From: Hyphomicrobium sp.
Lineage (GTDB): Bacteria > Pseudomonadota > Alphaproteobacteria > Rhizobiales > Hyphomicrobiaceae
Reading direction: 5' to 3'
Assembly (NCBI GenBank): GCA_030609245.1
Contig: JAUWCP010000116.1
Coordinates: forward strand, 1 to 7,232
DNA length: 7,232 bases
In this document: positions 1-7,148 of the stretch, piece after piece
Layout of the letters: every line of letters starts with the position of its first letter
Position numbering within the stretch: position 1 is the stretch's first letter
Translations under genes and position numbers: made by a program
The notes under the pieces: model-generated
Database searches by the model: none
Told to the model about the DNA's origin: nothing
Seen by the model: the letters and a program-made list of their open reading frames with translations, nothing else

Positions 1-97
1 GATGCGTTCATTACCAACTGTTAAGGCAATCGAAAGGCTGCCGTAATGCCGGCTTAGATACGCAATAGGGCTCAATTCCAATCCTTGCCTGAGCGAT

Positions 98-102
98 GGA
101 GG
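98..102 (+). promoter_or_regulatory. Ribosome binding site that decides the degP start
   Basis: A GGAGG Shine-Dalgarno core lies nine bases before the ATG at 112. An in-frame TTG at 85 would add nine residues, but it lies upstream of this site, so a ribosome bound here would start at the ATG. The rest of the leader (1-97) shows no promoter I can defend. It has a weak dyad at 11-24 and several CAAT words (27, 63, 73, 79), discussed under findings. No terminator or clear end of an upstream gene is visible. Confidence 0.8.
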
Positions 103-111
103 TTTCTTCGC

Positions 112-1671
112 ATGCACGTTCAACCCGGCTCGCCTGAGGGCGCAGCAACGACCGGACCAGCGATAACCCGGGGCCGCAGATTTGGGCGTCTTGCCGCCGT
201 GACGGTGTTGGGTGCCGGCCTACTGGCGCTGGGCGTGGCCGAGCAGCCGTCGCCAGCGGTTGCGCAACTGCAACCAGGCTCTCCAATGGCCGGCACGGGG
301 TCGTTTGCCGATATCGTGGAACGTGTGAAACCAGCGGTGGTCTCCGTCTCGACCACGAACGCCGCACCGCAGCTTGCCAGCAATGACAACGGGAAGGGTC
401 CGCGCCGCGGTTTCCCCAACTTGCAGGAAGATCATCCGCTATACGATCTGTTCAAAAATCTGCCCAAAGAGTTTAACGCGCCCCAGCCCCAGCAGCCGCG
501 TCCACGTTTGCGGCGAGCGACTGGCTCTGGCTTCGTCGTTTCTGCCGACGGCTATGTGGTGACCAATAACCATGTGATCGACGGCGCAACAGAGGTTTTT
601 GTTAGCTTCGATGATCAGGAAAAGCTTGAGGCTGAGCTGATCGGCACGGACGCGCGCACTGACATTGCGCTGCTGAAGATCAAGAGCAGCAAAAAGAAGT
701 TCCCGCACGTGACGTTCGCGGACAAGAAGCCCCGCGTGGGCGACTGGGTGTTGGCTGTCGGCAACCCGTTCGGTCTCGGTGGTACCGTGACGGCCGGCAT
801 CGTGTCGGCGCTTGCGCGCGATATCGGATCGGGCCCGTATGACTTCATGCAGATCGATGCGGCTGTGAACCGCGGCAACTCGGGTGGCCCAACGTTCAAC
901 CTCGAGGGCGAAGTCGTCGGCGTGAACACGGCAATCTTCAGCCCAACCGGGGGCAACGTCGGCATTGCATTCGCGGTCCCAGCCGACACGGTGAAAGACG
1001 TCATCGATGAGCTCAAGAACAGTGGTTCAGTGAGCCGCGGGTGGTTAGGCGTCAAGATCCAAAACATTGATGATGACACTGCTGCGAGCCTCGGACTGAG
1101 CGAGGACAAGGGCGCTCTCATCAGCGAGGTGATGGCCGATGGTCCGGCTGCGGACGCCGGCCTTAAGGTTCAGGACGCGATCTTGGAGGTGAACGGTAAG
1201 GAGATTGAGGACAGCCGTGACCTTGCTCGCAAGATCGCCGACTTTGCGCCGGGCGCGACCGTCAAGGTCAAGGTGTGGCGCCTTGACAAGGAGAAGACCC
1301 TCAAGGTCAAGCTCGGCAAGTTCCCGAACTCCACGAAGGTTGCCTTGGGCAAGTTCGACGACGATGAGCCCGAGGAAAAACCTGAGAGAGTCGACCTGAA
1401 GCAGCTGGGTCTAACGTTAATGCCCGCACGCTCGGGTGGCTCCAAGGAAGGGGTAGCCATTGCTGAAGTGGACCCCAACTCAGACGCCGCCAAGAAGGGT
1501 TTAAAGTCGGGCGACGTGATCCTTGAGGCCGGCGGAAAGAGGGTCTCCTCACCTGCGGATGTTCTTGAGGCCCTCAAGAAGATGAAGGAGCTGGGCCGAA
1601 CCGCGGTGCTGCTCCACATCAAGACCGGCGATCAGAAGAGGCTTATCCCCGTTCAGATCAATAAGAGCTGA
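112..1671 (+). CDS. degP: Periplasmic serine protease/chaperone DegP (HtrA family, two PDZ domains)
   Basis: This is a 519-residue HtrA-family protease, predicted to be exported and to degrade or refold misfolded periplasmic proteins. A long basic N-region is followed by a hydrophobic core at about residues 27-43 and a likely Sec signal peptidase site after Ala-Val-Ala (51). The trypsin-like domain carries the full triad: His154 (TNNHVI), Asp184 (TDIALLK) and Ser257 (GNSGGP). A Pro/Gln-rich loop at about 85-135 precedes the catalytic core, where DegP proteins have their LA loop. PDZ1 spans about 309-402, an acidic linker about 416-426, and PDZ2 about 433-517. Length and domain order are normal for two-PDZ DegP/DegQ/MucD proteins; the symbol degP is chosen by family, and these paralogues cannot be separated here. 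The ATG at 112 is preferred over TTG at 85 because GGAGG lies just upstream. A strong hairpin follows the stop codon. Confidence 0.95.
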   Translation: MHVQPGSPEGAATTGPAITRGRRFGRLAAVTVLGAGLLALGVAEQPSPAVAQLQPGSPMAGTGSFADIVERVKPAVVSVSTTNAAPQLASNDNGKGPRRGFPNLQEDHPLYDLFKNLPKEFNAPQPQQPRPRLRRATGSGFVVSADGYVVTNNHVIDGATEVFVSFDDQEKLEAELIGTDARTDIALLKIKSSKKKFPHVTFADKKPRVGDWVLAVGNPFGLGGTVTAGIVSALARDIGSGPYDFMQIDAAVNRGNSGGPTFNLEGEVVGVNTAIFSPTGGNVGIAFAVPADTVKDVIDELKNSGSVSRGWLGVKIQNIDDDTAASLGLSEDKGALISEVMADGPAADAGLKVQDAILEVNGKEIEDSRDLARKIADFAPGATVKVKVWRLDKEKTLKVKLGKFPNSTKVALGKFDDDEPEEKPERVDLKQLGLTLMPARSGGSKEGVAIAEVDPNSDAAKKGLKSGDVILEAGGKRVSSPADVLEALKKMKELGRTAVLLHIKTGDQKRLIPVQINKS

Positions 1672-1695
1672 CGAGTAGGGGAGTTGGGCTGAATA

Positions 1696-1737
1696 CGAGG
1701 CGGCTCGTCTCCTTAAAAAAGGGGACGGGCCGCCTCG
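1696..1737. terminator. Strong intergenic hairpin, possible terminator or mRNA 3' end stabiliser after degP
   Basis: Bases 1696-1714 pair with 1719-1737 to make a 19-bp stem with two G-U pairs (1705/1728 and 1710/1723) and an AAAA loop at 1715-1718. It starts 24 bases after the degP stop and ends 68 bases before the response regulator start. No T-run follows on either strand, so it is not a classic intrinsic terminator. It could stop transcription partially, protect the degP message from 3' exonucleases, or both. The pairing is seen directly; the function is inferred. Confidence 0.5.
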
Positions 1738-1805
1738 ACGTTGTGCAAGTGAGAGGTCAGAATGTTAGCCTCATCTGAGTTCGAACCTGGCAACCCGGTG
1801 AACTA

Positions 1806-2486
1806 ATGCGCGTTCTGGTAATCGAGGACGACCGCGAAACGGCGCAATTCCTGCAAAAGGCGCTGAAGGAAAGCGGGCATGCGGCCGATATCGCCGAGGA
1901 CGGCGAGACGGGACTGAGTCTTGCGCAAGAGGGCAATTACGACGTGCTGATCGTCGATCGTATGCTGCCACGTCTGGATGGGTTGTCGGCCATCAAGGAG
2001 TTGCGGGCGAAAGGTATGCGCACGCCTGTCCTCATCCTTTCCGCGCTCGGCGATGTGGACGACCGGGTTAAGGGGCTGCGGGCCGGCGGGGACGACTACC
2101 TGACGAAACCCTATGCCTACTCTGAGCTGCTTGCGCGCGTCGAGGCGTTGGCGCGACGCCCTGTGCCGGCGGAGCAGGAGACGCGCTATATTGTCGGCGG
2201 CCTGGTTTTGGATCGCCTTTCGCATCGCGTGACGCGCGACGGCGAGCCGATTCAACTCCAGCCGCGTGAATACCGTCTGCTTGAGTACCTGATGAAGCAT
2301 GCAGGTCAGGTCGTGACGCGCACAATGCTCTTGGAGCACGTGTGGGACTATCACTTCGATCCACAGACGAACGTGATCGACGTGCACGTCTCGCGGCTCA
2401 GGGGAAAGATCGATAAGAACTTCGACAAGCCTCTTTTGCACACCGTGCGCGGGGCGGGTTATACGATCCGCGATGGCCCAGGCTAA
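1806..2486 (+). CDS. OmpR/PhoB-family two-component response regulator
   Basis: This is a 226-residue cytoplasmic DNA-binding regulator, expected to be phosphorylated by the kinase encoded directly after it. The receiver domain (about 1-115) has the acidic pair Asp8/Asp9, the phospho-acceptor Asp51, the switch residue Ser79 and Lys101 followed by proline. A winged-helix effector domain fills about 127-224, with a typical OmpR-type recognition helix around 188-202 (DVHVSRLR) and the C-terminal wing (RGAGY). Length is standard. The ATG start gives the usual MRVLVIEDD opening; only a modest GGTGA lies four bases upstream. The last 14 bases overlap the kinase gene, which points to translational coupling. 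The target genes are unknown; the adjacent envelope protease gene is an obvious candidate, but that is inference. It resembles other OmpR-class regulators too closely to name further. Confidence 0.93.
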   Translation: MRVLVIEDDRETAQFLQKALKESGHAADIAEDGETGLSLAQEGNYDVLIVDRMLPRLDGLSAIKELRAKGMRTPVLILSALGDVDDRVKGLRAGGDDYLTKPYAYSELLARVEALARRPVPAEQETRYIVGGLVLDRLSHRVTRDGEPIQLQPREYRLLEYLMKHAGQVVTRTMLLEHVWDYHFDPQTNVIDVHVSRLRGKIDKNFDKPLLHTVRGAGYTIRDGPG

Positions 2487-3882
2487 TCTCCTAAGCCGGG
2501 CGGTCTCGACGACCGCATTCCGGATCGCCGCTGTGACGGTGGCGGCCTATCTCATTTGCGCGGGCTTCATCGTCGGCCTGCTGTTCTGGCAAACGAATCG
2601 TATTCTTACCAATCAGGTTTTGACGACGCTGCGCTCAGAAGCGCAGTTGCTCAAAGCTGATGCGCAGACCGGCGGTTTGCCCGCGCTCACGCGTGCCGTT
2701 GAAGCGCGCAGCCAGCCTGATGGATTAGGGCTTTACTATTTAGCCGGTCCCAGCGGCGTAAAGCTCGCCGGCAACCTCAGCCGCGTGCCGCCGGAGATCG
2801 CCGAGACGAATTCGGGTGGCGTGTTTCGTTATGCCAAAGGCGCCAATGACGGAGAGAATGCGCGTCTCGGCATTGCCATTCCTGTCGAGCTCAAGGGGCG
2901 TGCGCGCCTCATTGTTGGGCGTGACATCGAGGAGCAACGGCATTTCGCCGATGAGATGGGGCGCATCTTTCTCATCGGATTCGGCTTGTTGTCGTTAGCG
3001 GGTCTTGCTGGTGGGTTCGTCATCAGCCGCATTGTGCTGAAACGAATCGAGACAATCAATGTCGCGAGCCGGTCCATCATGCACGGCGACTTGTCGCGGC
3101 GCATTGCGCTTAGCGGTTCGGGTGATGAGCTCGACGATTTAGCCGAAAATCTCAACGCCATGCTGGATCGGATCGAAGCGCTGATGAACGGTTTGCGCGA
3201 GGTTTCCGATAACATCGCCCACGACCTGAAGACACCTCTCAGCCGCTTGCGCAACGCTGCTGAGGCCGCACTGCGCGATCCAACCAGGGAAGGCGCTTAC
3301 CGGAAGGGGCTAGAGCACACGATCGAAGAAGCTGACGAGCTGATCAAAACCTTCAACGGGTTGTTGCTGATCGCTAGGCTCGAAGCCGGCGCTCTGGAGG
3401 ACAGCGCTGAACGTTTCGATCTGGGGCGCGTCGTGCGCGATGTGGCGGAGCTCTACGAGCCGGTGGCTGAGGAGCGCCAGCTAAAGCTTGAGATCGATGC
3501 AGGCGATGGTCCTATTATTACAGCCAACCGCCAGCTCCTAGGCCAGGCCGTAGCCAATCTTATCGACAACGCCATCAAATACTCGGCGCGCGCCACCAAA
3601 ACGCACACCTCAGGCGCAGAGATCACCGTCAGTTTGGCCACGCGTGAAGAGGGAATAGAGATCGGTGTCGGCGACCGTGGGCCGGGCATTGCCGCAGCCG
3701 ATCGCGAGCGGGTTTTGAGGCGCTTCGTGCGCTTGGAGAAGAGCCGTACCGAACCTGGAACAGGATTGGGCTTGAGCCTGGTGCAGGCTGTAGCGCGCTT
3801 GCATGGGGGCAGTGTCCGCCTGGAGGGCAATGAGCCGGGCCTGCGTGTAGTCTTGACGTTGCCGCGGCGACTGGCCGAGTAG
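2473..3882 (+). CDS. Membrane sensor histidine kinase, partner of the preceding regulator
   Basis: This is a 469-residue HisKA-type kinase of the inner membrane. Hydrophobic segments at about 17-39 and 163-185 flank an extracytoplasmic sensor region of about 120 residues that I do not recognise. A HAMP linker follows at about 185-240. The H-box holds the phosphorylated His250 (IAHDLKTPL). The ATPase domain has an N-box with Asn362 and Asn366 (NLIDNAIKY), a G1 box (DRGPGI, from 401) and a G2 box (GTGLGLSL, from 429). After the N-box there is a short Thr/Lys-rich stretch at about 371-381 that looks like a loop insertion. The start overlaps the end of the regulator gene, with no strong ribosome binding site of its own, so coupled translation is likely. 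The signal is unknown; a neighbouring periplasmic protease suggests envelope state as a possible input. Confidence 0.93.
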   Translation: MAQANLLSRAVSTTAFRIAAVTVAAYLICAGFIVGLLFWQTNRILTNQVLTTLRSEAQLLKADAQTGGLPALTRAVEARSQPDGLGLYYLAGPSGVKLAGNLSRVPPEIAETNSGGVFRYAKGANDGENARLGIAIPVELKGRARLIVGRDIEEQRHFADEMGRIFLIGFGLLSLAGLAGGFVISRIVLKRIETINVASRSIMHGDLSRRIALSGSGDELDDLAENLNAMLDRIEALMNGLREVSDNIAHDLKTPLSRLRNAAEAALRDPTREGAYRKGLEHTIEEADELIKTFNGLLLIARLEAGALEDSAERFDLGRVVRDVAELYEPVAEERQLKLEIDAGDGPIITANRQLLGQAVANLIDNAIKYSARATKTHTSGAEITVSLATREEGIEIGVGDRGPGIAAADRERVLRRFVRLEKSRTEPGTGLGLSLVQAVARLHGGSVRLEGNEPGLRVVLTLPRRLAE

Positions 3883-3922
3883 AGCTAGAAGGTGGCTTTT
3901 CGATCGAGGACGGGCAGGCGCA

Positions 3923-6874
3923 ATGGCGGCAAGCGAGCTGGGGGTGAAACCATTCTTTGAGCGTATCTGCGATGCGCCGCTAGCGGTGAACAACGAGCGT
4001 GTTTCTGGCGCGCTTATTGGCCTGCGCGAAGCTGCGAAGGCGATGCCCGAGCTCGCTGCGCTTTCGGGGCTTATGGAGAAACGCTCTGTTTCGAATCTCC
4101 TGGCTGGCGTCTTCTGTGGGTCGCCATATCTATCAAGTCTTGTCGAGCGCGATATTCCGCGCCTGCAACGTGTCCTCACGCGTGTTCCCGAAGTCTATTT
4201 CGAGGAGCTCAAACGGCAGCTTGAGCATGATCTCGGCCAGGCGGCCTCGCGTGAGGAGGCAATGCGCTCCTTGCGCGTCTTTAAGAACGAAGTGGCGCTT
4301 CTCACCGCGCTTGCCGATCTTGGCGGCGTCTGGGACGTGATGAAGGTCACAGCTGTTTTGACCGCGACAGGAGATGCGGCTGTCGAAGGTACGGTTGCCT
4401 ATCTTTTTCATCAGGCCACGCAAGCCGGCCAGTGGCTCGGCAAGAGAACTGATGGGGCCGCTGCACCCTCAGGCTACATCGTCTTGGCCATGGGCAAGTA
4501 TGGGGCCGGGGAACTCAACTATTCCAGCGATATCGATCTTATTGTTTTCTACGATCTAGAGCGTATCCAACTTGCGCCTGGTGTGGAGCCGCAGCCGTTT
4601 TTCGTCCGCCTGACGCGCGACCTCGTACAGCTTCTGGAAGAACGCACGGGCGATGGATATGTCTTCCGGACCGATTTGCGCCTGCGGCCTGATCCGGGCG
4701 CCACGCAGGTTGCTTTGTCGACAGAAGCCGCTCTGATCTACTACGAGAGCTTTGGCCAGAACTGGGAACGCGCTGCCCTCATCAAAGCGCGCGCGTGCGC
4801 CGGCGACTTGGAAGCCGGGCAGTTGCTCCTTCAGGGTCTATCGCCATTCATCTGGCGCAAGTATCTCGACTATGCGGCGATTGCCGACATCCACGCTATG
4901 AAGCGCCAAATCCATGCGCACCGGGGCTTTGGCGGGATTGCGGTTGCCGGTCACAACATCAAGCTCGGGCGAGGCGGCATTCGCGAGATTGAGTTCTTTG
5001 CGCAAACGCAGCAACTGATTGCCGGCGGCCGTCAAGTTGACTTGCGCGTGCGACAGACGATTGACGCGCTCAAGAGGCTTGGTCAGCGCGTTTGGATGAA
5101 GGAAACCGTCGGTGCTGAGCTGACAGAGGCCTATCTTTTCCTGCGTCGCATTGAGCACCGATTGCAGATGGTTGCCGACGAGCAAACGCACGACGTGCCC
5201 GATGATCCCGCACGCCTGGAGAGCTTCGCGCTCTTTTGTGGTTACGCGGACGTGGAGGCATTCTCGCGTGAGCTCATATCTAGATTGGAGACGGTACAGG
5301 GCCATTACGCGGGGCTATTTGAGGGTAGCCCCGAGCTGACGGCAGGCAGCGAGAGTATGGTGTTCGCCGGTGAGCAGGACGATCCAGATACCGTTGCCGC
5401 CCTTAAAGACATGGGATTTTCGCGACCCTCCGACGTATTGGAGATGGTGCGCGGTTGGCACCATGGTCGCTATCGCGCCGTGCGCAGCGCACGGGCGCGC
5501 GAACGACTAACCGAAATGCAGCCCTCGCTCATTACTGCCCTCGCCGACACCACCGATCCCGATCGTGCGCTGGTCGGGTTCGACCGGTTTCTGAGCGAGC
5601 TGCCAACGGGCGTGCAACTTTTCTCACTTCTGCGGTCCAATCCTGCGATGTTGCGCCTCATCGCCAACATTATGGGGACCGCACCGCGGCGTGCAGGCAT
5701 CCTCGCACGCCGGCGGCGTCTGCTCGATGCCGTGCTGGATCCGGGCACGCTTGGTATGCTGCCGACAGCCGACGAACTCGATCGCTTGATCCGAGCGGAA
5801 ATCGGCAGCGGCGATCACGATATGCAATATGTGCTGGACCGCGCACGCGTCGTCGGGAGCGAGCAACAGTTTTTGATCGGCATCCGCGTGCTGTCGGGCG
5901 CAATCAAAGCCAATCAGGCCGGTGGCGCTTATGCGCTTCTGGCCGAGCGCCTGATCAACGCGCTCAAGAGCGAGACCGAGCGCGAGCTAGCCCGCGCGCA
6001 CGGGCGCATTCCCGATGGGACCGCGGCTGTGATCGCAATGGGCAAACTGGGCGGCCATGAAATGACGGCGGCTTCAGACGTCGATCTGATCCTCATCTAC
6101 GACTTTGCGCAGGGCGCTACGCAATCGGACGGGGAACGCCCATTGGCTCCCACCCAGTACTACACGCGGCTGACGCAGCGCCTGATAAGCGCGCTGTCCT
6201 CCGCGACGGCGGAAGGAACGCTCTACGAAGTGGATATGCGCTTGCGGCCTTCGGGTCAGAAGGGGCCGGTGGCGACGCAGTTGACAAGCTTCATTGACTA
6301 TCAGGCCAATGAGGCTTGGACGTGGGAGCATTTGGCGTTGACGCGCGCGCGAGTCATTTCAGGGCCACCTGAGTTAAGAGCGCGCGTTGAGGCCGCCATC
6401 CGTGAGGTGCTCCTACGGCCCCATGACGCTGGCAAGGTCGCAGCCGACGTGCGCGACATGCGCGAGCGCATCGCCAAGGAAAAGGGGACGGAGAACATCT
6501 GGGAGATGAAGCAAGTGCGCGGCGGCCTCGTTGATCTGGAGTTTATCGCTCAGTACCTGCAACTCATAAGCGCTGCGACACACCCATCTGTTCTCGATCA
6601 GAACACGGTCGAGGCCTATCGAAAACTCAGAGATGCAGGCGTGTTAAGCCCCGCCCACGCCGAAGTCCTGATCCCGGCAACACGACTGCTGCACGATCTG
6701 ACCCAAGTCGTGCGGCTGTGCCTGGAGGAGAAGTTCGACCCGGAGACGGCGCCGCATGAATTGAAGGAACTTCTGGCGCGCGCGGGTGACGCACAGAGCT
6801 TCACTGAGCTCGAAACCCTGCTCAAACAGACGCTCGTCAACGTTCACGGCCTATTTGATGAAATTGTCGCCTGA
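3923..6874 (+). CDS. glnE: Bifunctional glutamine synthetase adenylyltransferase / adenylyl-removing enzyme GlnE
   Basis: This 983-residue cytoplasmic enzyme adds AMP to a tyrosine of glutamine synthetase when nitrogen is plentiful, and removes it by phosphorolysis when nitrogen is scarce; in known systems PII proteins direct it. It has the expected two nucleotidyltransferase halves. The N-terminal adenylyl-removing domain has the motif MGKYGAGELNYSSDID at 190-205, with metal ligands Asp203 and Asp205 and a third acid at Asp251 (TDLRLRP). The C-terminal adenylyltransferase domain repeats this with MGKLGG at 706-711, Asp719, Asp721 and Asp771 (VDMRLRP). Each half has a following conserved helix motif (GRGGIREIEF at 349-358; VRGGLVDLEF at 865-874). 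Length is normal for the family and the frame is unbroken. The ATG lies 40 bases after the kinase stop, preceded by GAGGA at 3906-3910 (12 bases away) and a closer AGG, so co-transcription with the kinase gene is plausible. Confidence 0.97.
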   Translation: MAASELGVKPFFERICDAPLAVNNERVSGALIGLREAAKAMPELAALSGLMEKRSVSNLLAGVFCGSPYLSSLVERDIPRLQRVLTRVPEVYFEELKRQLEHDLGQAASREEAMRSLRVFKNEVALLTALADLGGVWDVMKVTAVLTATGDAAVEGTVAYLFHQATQAGQWLGKRTDGAAAPSGYIVLAMGKYGAGELNYSSDIDLIVFYDLERIQLAPGVEPQPFFVRLTRDLVQLLEERTGDGYVFRTDLRLRPDPGATQVALSTEAALIYYESFGQNWERAALIKARACAGDLEAGQLLLQGLSPFIWRKYLDYAAIADIHAMKRQIHAHRGFGGIAVAGHNIKLGRGGIREIEFFAQTQQLIAGGRQVDLRVRQTIDALKRLGQRVWMKETVGAELTEAYLFLRRIEHRLQMVADEQTHDVPDDPARLESFALFCGYADVEAFSRELISRLETVQGHYAGLFEGSPELTAGSESMVFAGEQDDPDTVAALKDMGFSRPSDVLEMVRGWHHGRYRAVRSARARERLTEMQPSLITALADTTDPDRALVGFDRFLSELPTGVQLFSLLRSNPAMLRLIANIMGTAPRRAGILARRRRLLDAVLDPGTLGMLPTADELDRLIRAEIGSGDHDMQYVLDRARVVGSEQQFLIGIRVLSGAIKANQAGGAYALLAERLINALKSETERELARAHGRIPDGTAAVIAMGKLGGHEMTAASDVDLILIYDFAQGATQSDGERPLAPTQYYTRLTQRLISALSSATAEGTLYEVDMRLRPSGQKGPVATQLTSFIDYQANEAWTWEHLALTRARVISGPPELRARVEAAIREVLLRPHDAGKVAADVRDMRERIAKEKGTENIWEMKQVRGGLVDLEFIAQYLQLISAATHPSVLDQNTVEAYRKLRDAGVLSPAHAEVLIPATRLLHDLTQVVRLCLEEKFDPETAPHELKELLARAGDAQSFTELETLLKQTLVNVHGLFDEIVA

Positions 6875-6997
6875 TTGGTTTTCGTTCCGGTAGCGACGGA
6901 TTTGCGCCAAACGCCCGTTTTCCTCCTTGATAGGCCATTAGACGGTCGAGCCGGCTGGGGTCGGAACAAGGGCTCGCAGAACGCCCAAGTCCGGCGC

Positions 6998-7072
6998 TAG
7001 AGCAAGATCGTTCTTGATGGAATCACTCACCAAGCCCAGAAGGTTCCCGGCAAGAACGTGAATCTTGCACTA
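6998..7072. repeat. Palindromic intergenic repeat, unit 1
   Basis: Bases 6998-7016 pair with 7051-7072 to form 18 base pairs, interrupted by one mismatch (7001/7069) and a three-base bulge, TGA at 7059-7061, on the right arm. The loop region is long (7017-7050). The ends read TAGAGCAAGAT on the left and its near-complement on the right. It is an inverted, diverged copy of unit 2: read in the same direction both share GATTCACGTT at one end and AACGATC, two variable bases, then GCTCTAGC at the other. This resembles REP/RIME-type short palindromic repeats scattered between genes in rhizobia; family membership is inferred, the pairing is seen. Confidence 0.7.
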
Positions 7073-7083
7073 AATCAAAAGTG

Positions 7084-7148
7084 TAGAGACTGATTCACGT
7101 TTCACTTGGAAGCACTTGAAGCGTTCCAAGTGAAACGATCAGGCTCTA
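7084..7148. repeat. Palindromic intergenic repeat, unit 2
   Basis: Bases 7084-7111 pair with 7124-7148 to form 24 base pairs, with one mismatch (7089/7143) and a three-base bulge, TCA at 7095-7097, on the left arm. The inner 14 pairs (7098-7111 with 7124-7137) are perfect and enclose a 12-base loop. It lies 11 bases after unit 1 in the opposite orientation. There is no T-run after the stem on the plus strand, so termination of glnE transcription here is possible but not shown. It is probably a mobile or formerly mobile non-coding repeat rather than part of a gene. Confidence 0.75.

Noticed and set aside
1..24. Short open frame ending in TAA at 22-24 as the tail of an upstream gene
   Set aside because: Seven codons are too few to judge; every frame here stops soon, so an upstream gene end cannot be placed.
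85..111. Nine-residue N-terminal extension of degP from a TTG start at 85
   Set aside because: TTG is a weaker start, has no ribosome binding site at a suitable distance, and GGAGG at 98-102 fits the ATG at 112.
169..195. Arg-Arg in the DegP signal peptide as a twin-arginine export motif
   Set aside because: The surrounding residues (GRRFGRL) do not match the S/T-RRxFLK pattern, and DegP-type proteases are Sec-exported.
615..1121. Reverse-strand open frame of 168 codons opposite the degP protease domain
   Set aside because: It is the antisense shadow of conserved catalytic sequence, rich in Ser, Pro and Ala, with no supporting signals.
1775..1800. Text resembling a tRNA T-arm (GAGTTCGAACCTGGCAACCC)
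   Set aside because: There is no acceptor stem, D-arm or anticodon arm around it; GTTCGAAC is merely an 8-base palindrome. It also fails the GTTC-N7-GTTC pattern of alphaproteobacterial LexA boxes.
1803..2441. Long reverse-strand open frame of 212 codons opposite the response regulator
   Set aside because: It mirrors a gene with clear receiver and winged-helix motifs; open antisense frames are common in GC-rich DNA, and the translation shows no recognisable domain.
5455..6060. Plus-strand open frame of 201 codons within glnE
   Set aside because: It is a shifted frame of the conserved glnE coding sequence; its product is Arg/Ala-rich and low in hydrophobic residues, typical of an out-of-frame GC-rich read.
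6905..6930. Small AAACG/CGTTT stem followed by TTTTCC as a glnE terminator
   Set aside because: A five-pair stem with a two-base loop is not a plausible RNA hairpin, and the T-run is only four bases.
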